Origin: an uncultured Lachnospiraceae bacterium
GTDB taxonomy: Bacteria > Bacillota > Clostridia > Lachnospirales > Lachnospiraceae
Assembly (NCBI GenBank): GCA_910584685.1
Contig: CAJUAO010000014.1
Span: 21,640-85,639, forward strand
Direction of reading: 5' to 3'
DNA length: 64,000 nucleotides
Shown: positions 9,550-16,140 of the stretch, one piece after another
How positions within the stretch are numbered: the stretch's first letter is position 1
Layout of the letters: each line of letters opens with the position of its first letter
Notes under the pieces: model-generated
What the model saw: the letters and a program-made list of their open reading frames with translations, nothing else
The model's database searches: none
What the model was told of the DNA's origin: nothing
Program-made: the position numbers and the translations under genes

Positions 9550-9629
9550 ATGGATAATGAAGCAAAAATAACCTTAATTTGAAGCAAAATTAGAAAAAAA
9601 TAAAATAATTTGAATGATATAATAAATTA
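9550..9629 (+). promoter_or_regulatory. promoter region of the second surface protein, homologous to that at 8981-9060
   Basis: GCAAAAATAACCTT and the following AATTTGAAGCAAAAT lie at 9562-9590. TGATATAATAAATTA, with TATAAT at 9618-9623, lies exactly as far downstream as in the promoter of the giant surface protein. No recognisable -35 hexamer is present at the right distance. The start codon of the surface protein is about 80 bases downstream of the -10 box. Confidence 0.6.
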
Positions 9630-9703
9630 TTAAGTATTTACTCCTGTACTACTATATAATCATATTTTACAGAAAAAAATCAAACGCAGAAAGGATAAAT
9701 TAC

Positions 9704-12505
9704 ATGAATAAGATTATTAAGAAAATTACTTCGTTGGTCATTGCATTTGTGATGATAATTACCCCGGCATTGCTGTTCAATACCCATGAAAAGATTTCGG
9801 CGGCGGAAGGAACTCATTCCCACAAGGCTTGCGGAGGAACGGCGCATGAGGGCTGCACTCATGGGGATATTGAGTTTGAGCCGTATCCCGGCGACAGGGG
9901 AGTCATTTTACGAGGTAAAAACTATTACCTTACAAAGGATATCGTGTTAGGTGAAACCGACAGAATTTTTGTTGAAAAGGGAGTATCAAATATTTGTCTT
10001 AACGGACACTCCATAAAAAAGGACAATGGTTTCATTATTGACATTAACAATATTGAAAATCAGACGGCAGAGCTGAATATCTGCGACTGCACAGGAAACG
10101 GCAGGATAGAAAACATCTCCGGCGAAAGCGGGTATGCCTGTATCAGCGTTATTGACGATTCCACCCTTAATCTATACGGAGGAACTATAGACGGCGGCAC
10201 AGAAGGCGTAGGAATAGACGCCAGCAATTCCGAAGGATGGACAGGCGACGGCGGCTCAATCAATATTTACGGCGGCGCCGTACATACAGACCAGGATGCC
10301 TGTGTGTGGCTGTACAACTATGACAATTCTCTTTCCGTTTACGGCGGAGAGCTGCGCTCTTCAGGATATCACACCGTATATTCCTACTCGGATAATAGTA
10401 CGGTTTCAATTTGCGGAGGAAAAATAATTGGAAGTTCCGATTCTTATGATACGCTTGTTATATATGGCGAAGGCGCACTTGGCTCAATAAGCGGCGGCGA
10501 GGTTATAAGCGAAAATTTCGATGGTATCTATTTGCGGCAGGGAGCTTTGAAAATAAACGGCGGCACCGTAAATTCCGCCGCCAGAACTGCAATATATAAT
10601 TCCAATGGCTGCGAGGTGGTGATAGACGGCAGCAATGCAAAGGTAAGCGGCGGCACAATAAGCTCCGACAACAGAGAAAATTCTGCCATACGCAATTACG
10701 GCACTTTTAAAATGTTAAACGGAAATATAACCGGAAAAGGAACTTACGCAATCCAGAACAATAAGAACGGCGTTCTGGAAATCAGCGGCGGAACGGTTGA
10801 CTCAAATAAATATACGCTATATAACCTTGCCGACGGCATAGCCAGCATAAAGGGCGGCAGCATTACTACTACCAGCTCCAACTCTGTCTGGAACAACGGC
10901 ACGCTGGACATTTCTGGCGGCAGCTTCGGCACGGGGGATTCACCTACATATATTATAAATAACAAGCAGCTAAATTTAAGCGGCTCGCCTGAATTTAACA
11001 ACACAAGTTTCTGGCTTAAGAGCGACGACAATATCATGATAACCGGAGCACTCACATACTCCGCTCCGTGCCCTGTATATATAGAAAGTCAGGTGCCAAG
11101 AGTTTTTACAAGCGGTTGGAGCAGCCATATGAGTGACAATGTACCACCGTCTGGTTATTTTAAAAGCCCTTACGGCGCCTGCACTGTGACAAAGTCCAAC
11201 GGCGAAGCACTTTTGAGACGTATTACGCTCACATTTGATGCCAACGGCGGCACCTGCAATACTTCCGACACAACCGTCAATGATGAACAAAAGGCTTCTG
11301 TTCTGCCAGATGCAACACGGGAGGAACATTCTTTTGAAGGATGGTTTACCATGAAGGACGGCGGTGACAAAATAACCAGCGATACAGTTTTTAATTCTGA
11401 CGCAACCTTGTACGCACATTGGACAAAGGCTCATGTTCATAAATGGCAGGATACTGAAATTATTAAAGCTCCAAGCTGTACAGAGGGCGGAAAAACGCTG
11501 CAAACCTGTACTTCCTGCGGAAAAACCCAGACAATCAATACTGACAGCCTCGGAGGACACTCTTTTTCGGATACATGGGAATACAATGAAAACAGCCATT
11601 GGAAGATATGCGAAATCTGCAATACCGAAAGCAATAAAGAAACTCATACATGGAATGAAGACCAGGTCATAACGCCGCCTTCCGCCGACATTGATGGCAA
11701 GACTAAATACACCTGTACGCTCTGCAGCGCAGTAAAGGAAGAAAACATTCCTGCCACGGGTGGAGATAACACAGACGAGCCTTCCACATCAGATAAAGGA
11801 AATATAATCAAGGACGTTTCACTTAGTGACAATGTTCCCAAAACAACTCTGACTACTCCTCTTAAAGAATTGATATCATCAGTTCTGACTGACGAAGAAC
11901 AAGAAGTAGCAAACAGCGGTGTTAATATCAAAATAATGCTGACAGTAAACGACGCAACTAACAATGTTTCCGCTCAGGATAAAGCAACTGCAGAGGACAG
12001 GCTGGAGCAGTTGAAAGACTATAAGCTTGGACAGTATCTTGACATTAATCTGTTGAAAATTATTGGTGGCAGCGAGGGCATAAAGATAACCCAAACGAAT
12101 AAACCTATTACCGTTACCTTTGAAATTCCCGACAGGCTGCGGGGAAAATCCGGTTATTCCGTTATCCGCATTCACGATGGGAAATCAGATGTGCTTCACG
12201 ATTTGGATAACGTTCCAGACACAATAACTATCGAGACAGATATATTCTCAACCTATGCGCTGGCTTATCAGGAAGAAGCCCCTTCGGATAATACGTCTGA
12301 CAGCACGTTGGACAACTCTTCAGACAACAGCCCTACAACTTCATCCGGTTCAAATTCAGCCGTCGATGAAAGCAATAACACTCCAGACGACAACGGCGCA
12401 TCTGATATCAGCGGCAATCCTCCAACGGGCGCAGCGGTTTCACTTATTCCGCTGGTTGCAATGTTGTCGGGAGTGACCTTTGTAATTAATCGTAAAAAGA
12501 AATAA
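9704..12505 (+). CDS. secreted beta-helix-like surface protein with C-terminal sorting-type anchor
   Basis: A 933-residue exported protein. A signal peptide covers about residues 1-33 (hydrophobic core ITSLVIAFVMIITPALLF). Residues of about 75-480 consist of short repeats with recurring YGGTI, SGGTI and GGSI motifs, as expected of a right-handed parallel beta-helix (pectin-lyase-like). Then come an InlB-type repeat ending in LYAHWTKA (about 505-575), two Cys-pair segments (CTSCGK, CTLCSA), a module shared with the giant surface protein (about 700-855, including GQYLDINLLKIIGG and IHDGK), a Ser/Thr/Asn-rich linker, and the C-terminal NPPTG, a hydrophobic helix and RKKK. NPPTG is a plausible variant sortase signal. 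The start follows AGAAAGGA. The function is unknown; surface adhesion is only a guess. Confidence 0.85.
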   Translation: MNKIIKKITSLVIAFVMIITPALLFNTHEKISAAEGTHSHKACGGTAHEGCTHGDIEFEPYPGDRGVILRGKNYYLTKDIVLGETDRIFVEKGVSNICLNGHSIKKDNGFIIDINNIENQTAELNICDCTGNGRIENISGESGYACISVIDDSTLNLYGGTIDGGTEGVGIDASNSEGWTGDGGSINIYGGAVHTDQDACVWLYNYDNSLSVYGGELRSSGYHTVYSYSDNSTVSICGGKIIGSSDSYDTLVIYGEGALGSISGGEVISENFDGIYLRQGALKINGGTVNSAARTAIYNSNGCEVVIDGSNAKVSGGTISSDNRENSAIRNYGTFKMLNGNITGKGTYAIQNNKNGVLEISGGTVDSNKYTLYNLADGIASIKGGSITTTSSNSVWNNGTLDISGGSFGTGDSPTYIINNKQLNLSGSPEFNNTSFWLKSDDNIMITGALTYSAPCPVYIESQVPRVFTSGWSSHMSDNVPPSGYFKSPYGACTVTKSNGEALLRRITLTFDANGGTCNTSDTTVNDEQKASVLPDATREEHSFEGWFTMKDGGDKITSDTVFNSDATLYAHWTKAHVHKWQDTEIIKAPSCTEGGKTLQTCTSCGKTQTINTDSLGGHSFSDTWEYNENSHWKICEICNTESNKETHTWNEDQVITPPSADIDGKTKYTCTLCSAVKEENIPATGGDNTDEPSTSDKGNIIKDVSLSDNVPKTTLTTPLKELISSVLTDEEQEVANSGVNIKIMLTVNDATNNVSAQDKATAEDRLEQLKDYKLGQYLDINLLKIIGGSEGIKITQTNKPITVTFEIPDRLRGKSGYSVIRIHDGKSDVLHDLDNVPDTITIETDIFSTYALAYQEEAPSDNTSDSTLDNSSDNSPTTSSGSNSAVDESNNTPDDNGASDISGNPPTGAAVSLIPLVAMLSGVTFVINRKKK

Positions 12506-12570
12506 TTTTAGGGTACGGTAGAGAAATATTAATTTGTACAGGTAAAAACATTTTTTCTCACATGTAGTCC

Positions 12571-12722
12571 GGGGCTTAAAAAAAAAGTGAGCTTGGGGTA
12601 TCAGGGGGCTTAGGAAGGGAGTTATATATTTTTTAAAAGCATTGAGAAAATGGTTTAAAAAAATATATAACTCCCTTCCCAAGCCGCCCTGACGCCTCAA
12701 GCTCCCTTTATTCTTAAGCCCC
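12571..12722. mobile_element. long-hairpin repeat element 1 (MITE-like)
   Basis: Two arms of about 65 bases pair almost perfectly. The left arm contains GGGGCTTA, GTGAGCTTGGGG and TTAGGAAGGGAGTTATATAT; the right arm is the complement, from 12653 to 12722. The loop is about 17 bases. The inner part (ATATATTTTTTAAAAGCATTGAG) is shared with element 2, so the two belong to one family. No transposase is present; a non-autonomous element is the likeliest reading, and a very long terminator hairpin for the surface protein gene is the alternative. Confidence 0.6.
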
Positions 12723-12826
12723 TCATCGGGAGAAAAGTTACTTCTTTTTAAGTTTGATATTTATTCTTTTGACACATTAGTCCGTATAAATAATTTAAGC
12801 ATACGGGATACGGTAATACATTTTTT

Positions 12827-12974
12827 TGAGTTTTCCCATTTTTTAAATTTGCACCCTTAAAAGCTGCATAAATCAATGTTTTACATAAACGGCTCAATCA
12901 CAATTTACAATTACCTATTCGCTTTGAATTTATGTGAATTTGCATATATCATATATAAAAAATGGGGAAAGTCA
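12827..12974. repeat. inverted repeat with TGAGTTTTCCCATTTT ends
   Basis: The left end begins TGAGTTTTCCCATTTTTTAA. The right end, read on the complement, begins TGACTTTCCCCATTTTTTAT and continues to TGCA. The ends are about 27-34 bases and enclose about 90 AT-rich bases. The same end sequence recurs at 52766-52781 (complement) and 63561-63576. This could be a small insertion element or paired regulator sites. Confidence 0.4.
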
Positions 12975-13240
12975 AATACATTTATTCTATTATTTTCTAT
13001 AAATATGTATGCACGAATATAAAGATATAAGCTTATTTATTGATACACACTATATTTGCATATATGTATCTTACAAATTTTCCATTGAAAATAAATAGAT
13101 TCAATCTAATTTCCATAATTTGATATTTGTCATATACCTTATACAAAGTAAGTGCAGCTGTCATATCTACTCTCTAACTACTATACTTTTAAGGTAGTAA
13201 AATAAGCACAAGATTTCTTCTACTAACAGCATATAAATGA

Positions 13241-13557
13241 GGGTATGTCCCATAAACAGGCTCCTAGGGCTGGAACAGGGAGGGCAGGGAAAGGGCGGTA
13301 TATATAATTTTTTAAAGCATTGAGGAACATGAATAGAAATTCATCAACGGGGTACTGTCAGCTTCTTAGTGGAGAGCGTCTGTTTGAGTAAGGGGCTTGC
13401 TTTTCAGCCCCTTGCGAGTTACGCTCGCAACTTAGAAGATGGCAGTACACCGTTGATAGAATTTCTTTCATGTTTCGAAGCTTTAAAAAAATATATATAC
13501 CGCTCTTCCCCTGCCCTCCCTGTTCCAGCCCTAGAAGCCTGTTTATGGGACATACCC
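13241..13557. mobile_element. long-hairpin repeat element 2 with cloverleaf-like centre (MITE-like)
   Basis: Outer arms run from GGGTATGTCCCATAAACAGG to the exact complement ending at 13557. They pair for about 75 bases and then again over AGAAATTCATCAACGGGGTACTG and its counterpart near 13442-13475. The centre contains two further hairpins: AAGGGGCT/AGCCCCTT (13390-13412) and TTGCGAG/CTCGCAA (13412-13430). The whole 317 bases would fold into one long stem with a branched tip. The flanks carry GGTAGTAA at 13193-13200 and TTACTACC at 13606-13613, possible terminal repeats. No protein is encoded. Confidence 0.65.
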
Positions 13558-13650
13558 GGACTACATATAAGGAAAAAGCATTTTAAATGTACAAATTAAT
13601 ATTTTTTACTACCGCACAAATTAACCCACAACCATTGCAGCATCCCCTTT

Positions 13651-14349
13651 TTATTTTATTACTTTTGATATTTTTTTTAAAAGTCCCGGTTTTCTTCTGC
13701 TATCCGTAGCCGCTGCCTCCTTTTTTGCAAGCTGGTAATTTCTGATAGTTTCATCAAGCTTTTTAAACCGCTCCTCCTCCTGCTCCTCCTGCATACGCAT
13801 AAGATAATCCATCTGCTTAATTACGGAATCGGAAACCTGCGTTGAAACTGATTTCCCCAATGCATCATTGTTTTCCTGCAATGCTTTTACCACTATGTTT
13901 CCAAGGATAAGCTGGAACTGCTCCATTTTGTTTGCCTTTATGACCTCAGGGGATGCCTCTGCCTTTGTAAGAGAGCCGCCGCTTATTCCCTCAGAAGGCT
14001 GTATATCCTTAGAGCTTTGTATAACCTCGCCTTGTGTCTGCTCCAAGGTCTGCTCACTGTTTGTATCGTTATGTATATATCCCTCTGTTATATGCTTTAT
14101 GTCGGCAGGAGTAACAGCCCTTCCATCTGTCAGCTCCGGCATAAGCATTTTAATTGCCTTAAGCAAAAACCCCTGTTCCTTAAGGTCCTTTATAGCCTTA
14201 AAAAGCGTTATAAGCCTATCTGTATAGTAACGGTGTCCCATCTCGTTTCTGGGAATTTCTATATCAAGCTCGTCCTCCCAATACCGCAAAACATGAGCTT
14301 CCACATCCACCAGCTTTGCCGCGTCTGATATCATATAACGTTTTTCCAT
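13651..14349 (-). CDS. MerR-type helix-turn-helix regulator with coiled-coil tail
   Basis: A 232-residue protein when started at the ATG that follows GAAGGGAGATA; an upstream in-frame start would add 18 residues without a binding site. Residues 1-70 (MEKRYMISDAAKLVDVEAHV..LRYWEDEL..GHRYYTDRLITLF) form a MerR-like winged helix with the usual RYW and RYY signatures. A variable middle follows, then a glutamate/arginine-rich coiled coil (MRMQEEQEEERFKKLDETI), and a basic end (KKISKVIK). No metal-binding cysteines are seen, so it is not a classical metal sensor. The MerR domain makes DNA binding likely; the coiled coil would allow oligomerisation. The target is unknown. Confidence 0.75.
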   Translation of the reverse strand: MEKRYMISDAAKLVDVEAHVLRYWEDELDIEIPRNEMGHRYYTDRLITLFKAIKDLKEQGFLLKAIKMLMPELTDGRAVTPADIKHITEGYIHNDTNSEQTLEQTQGEVIQSSKDIQPSEGISGGSLTKAEASPEVIKANKMEQFQLILGNIVVKALQENNDALGKSVSTQVSDSVIKQMDYLMRMQEEQEEERFKKLDETIRNYQLAKKEAAATDSRRKPGLLKKISKVIK

Positions 14350-14497
14350 TTTATATCTCCCTTCAAACAACAATATAGGCTGAAAATTTTGGTCTTTATA
14401 CAATATGATAGCAGAGTTTGTCCCAAAATCAATTACTGCGGCTGGTAAAATTTACAAAAAATTTTTTATTGCTGTCGAAGAAAAGGGTATAATGTAA

Positions 14498-14600
14498 CAT
14501 GGAGCTGCCCCAATGAGAATTTAACATACAGGATATGACAGCGGTATATAACTGCATTTTAAATATCCTGTACATTTTTTCTTAATGGGACAACTCCATG
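14498..14600. repeat. 103-base palindromic repeat between adhesion of two minus-strand genes
   Basis: CATGGAGCTGCCCCAATGAG at the left end pairs with CTTAATGGGACAACTCCATG at the right end. A second stem pairs TACAGGATAT with ATATCCTGTAC, and the core carries GCGGTATATAACTGC. It lies downstream of the alcohol dehydrogenase gene and upstream of the MerR-type gene, both on the minus strand. It could act as a terminator, but its length and near-symmetry resemble a small inverted-repeat element. Confidence 0.55.
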
Positions 14601-14631
14601 CTGTCATAATTATTTTGTACTATTATAGCTT

Positions 14632-15780
14632 TTACAGTAAAGCCTTATACAATCCTATAATATCCTCCAGAGAAGCATCCTTAGGGTTTCCCGGCGTACA
14701 TGCGTCTGCAACTGCGCTTTCTGCGAGGAACTGTATATCCTCCTCCTTAACGATTTCCTTAAGGTCGGCAGGAATGCCAACGTCTGTGGAAAGCTTCTGT
14801 ACGGCGTCTACCGCCGCCTTTCTGTACTGGTCAGGAGTCATATTTTCTGTTCCCTCAACACCCATAGCCTGGGCAATATATTTATATTTATCTCCTGTAG
14901 CGTCTGCATTAAATGCCATAACCGTAGGAAGCAATATGGCGTTTGCCACTCCGTGAGGAGTATCGTATACGGCTCCAAGGGCATGAGCCATAGAGTGAAC
15001 TATACCAAGTCCTACATTTGAGAAGCCCATACCGGCAACATACTGTCCAAGGGCCATGTCCTCTCTTCCCTTTGGCGTATTTTCCACCGCATCTCTCAAG
15101 GAACGGGAAATAATTTCTATTGCCTTCAAATGGAACATATCTGACAGCTCCCATGCTCCCTTTGTTATATATCCCTCAATAGCGTGAGTCAGGGCATCCA
15201 TTCCTGTTGCCGCTGTCAATCCCTTAGGCATAGACGACATCATGTCCGAATCTACAACTGCTATAACAGGAATATCATGTGGGTCCACACATACAAATTT
15301 TCTCTTTTTTTCCACATCTGTTATAACGTAATTAATGGTAACCTCTGCCGCCGTGCCTGCCGTAGTAGGAACTGCTATAATAGGCACGCATGGCTTTGTG
15401 GTAGGGGCAACGCCCTCCAAGCTTCTTACGTCTGCAAACTCAGGATTGTTAATAATAATTCCTACAGCCTTGGCCGTATCCATAGATGAGCCGCCTCCAA
15501 TAGCAATAATATAATCTGCTCCTGCTGCCTTAAAAGCCGCCACTCCCGTCTGGACATTTTCTATGGTAGGATTCGGCTTAATATCCGAATACAGCTCATA
15601 GGCAAGTCCTGCTTCGTCCAAAAGCTTTGTAACCTTTCCTGTCACGCCAAACTTTACAAGGTCCGGGTCTGAGCATACAAATGCTTTCTTATATCCCCTT
15701 CCCTTAGCCTCGTTCACAATCTCTTTAATGGCTCCTGCTCCGTGATAAGATGTTTCGTTAAGTATAAATCTGTTTGCCAT
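14632..15780 (-). CDS. fucO: iron-containing alcohol dehydrogenase, lactaldehyde reductase type
   Basis: A 382-residue group III iron alcohol dehydrogenase. The start MANRFILNETSYHGAGAI follows AAGGGAGAA and aligns with the FucO start; an upstream in-frame codon would add 19 residues that do not look native. Visible motifs are the nucleotide-binding GGGSSMD, VPTTAGTAAEVT, and the metal ligands (one Asp and three His) in GMDALTHAIEG, VHSMAHALG and YDTPHGVAN. Resemblance to E. coli FucO is strong along the whole length, so reduction of lactaldehyde to 1,2-propanediol is the best guess; related 1,2-propanediol or short-chain alcohol activity is possible. No fucose or rhamnose genes are adjacent. 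Confidence 0.88.
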   Translation of the reverse strand: MANRFILNETSYHGAGAIKEIVNEAKGRGYKKAFVCSDPDLVKFGVTGKVTKLLDEAGLAYELYSDIKPNPTIENVQTGVAAFKAAGADYIIAIGGGSSMDTAKAVGIIINNPEFADVRSLEGVAPTTKPCVPIIAVPTTAGTAAEVTINYVITDVEKKRKFVCVDPHDIPVIAVVDSDMMSSMPKGLTAATGMDALTHAIEGYITKGAWELSDMFHLKAIEIISRSLRDAVENTPKGREDMALGQYVAGMGFSNVGLGIVHSMAHALGAVYDTPHGVANAILLPTVMAFNADATGDKYKYIAQAMGVEGTENMTPDQYRKAAVDAVQKLSTDVGIPADLKEIVKEEDIQFLAESAVADACTPGNPKDASLEDIIGLYKALL

Positions 15781-15998
15781 TTTTAATTCTCCCTTCTGCT
15801 GCAGATAGGCTGCGGCTCCTTTTTCAAAAATATACATATAAACATTTTAAACGCAAATTTACTTTAATAAATTAACACCTATAAATTATGATATTTTTGA
15901 TTACGTACTTATTTTTACATTTTATGGATATATTTATTATACATTATTTAAAGACCATATTCAAGGTAATGTATAAAACAGATGCATTTTATCTATGT

Positions 15999-16074
15999 AA
16001 AAAAACGTAGTCTGCCGACACCTGCAAATTCGGTGAAGTCGAATTTGTGACTGCATAACGAAGTTTTATATTAT
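15999..16074 (+). repeat. dispersed two-hairpin repeat, copy 1
   Basis: Contains GCCGACACCTGCAAATTCGG and GAATTTGTGACTGCATAA. The second hairpin is AAATTCGG/TCGAATTT, with a G-T pair where other copies have G-C. Related copies lie at 37921-38016, 44982-45080 and 54262-54336. Confidence 0.6.
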
Positions 16075-16076
16075 AC

Positions 16077-16122
16077 AAAAAAGAGAACCATAACATGATA
16101 CAATCAAGCTACGATTCTCTTT
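16077..16122 (-). terminator. terminator of the hydratase gene
   Basis: On the minus strand, AAAGAGAA pairs with TTCTCTTT and is followed by a T-run, about 20 bases after the hydratase stop. The loop is long (about 28 bases), so efficiency is uncertain. Confidence 0.6.
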
Positions 16123-16140
16123 AACTAATAAACTGCTTAT

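Larger units (their letters stand above)
12506..13650. other. 1.1-kb gene-free region with hairpin elements
   Basis: No credible gene is seen here; the one moderate open frame (13369-13599) lies inside a hairpin element and follows its symmetry. The region holds two long-hairpin elements (12571-12722 and 13241-13557). About 60 bases of related sequence stand at its outer ends in inverted orientation: CGGTAGAGAAATATTAATTT at 12516-12535, against the complement of 13593-13613. Between the hairpins is very AT-rich DNA with a smaller inverted repeat (12827-12974). Confidence 0.6.
15781..16140. other. intergenic region with repeat copy and terminator
   Basis: This AT-rich stretch between the fucO start and the hydratase stop holds the presumed fucO promoter, one copy of the dispersed two-hairpin repeat (15999-16074) and the terminator of the hydratase gene. 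No open frame of interest is seen. Confidence 0.5.

Noticed and set aside
11433..11672. Open frame of 79 codons in another frame of the second surface protein
   Set aside because: It overlaps a well-supported coding frame completely and has no start signals.
13369..13599. Open frame of 76 codons in the hairpin element
   Set aside because: It runs through the symmetrical arm of the palindrome and has no protein-like composition; the DNA symmetry explains it.
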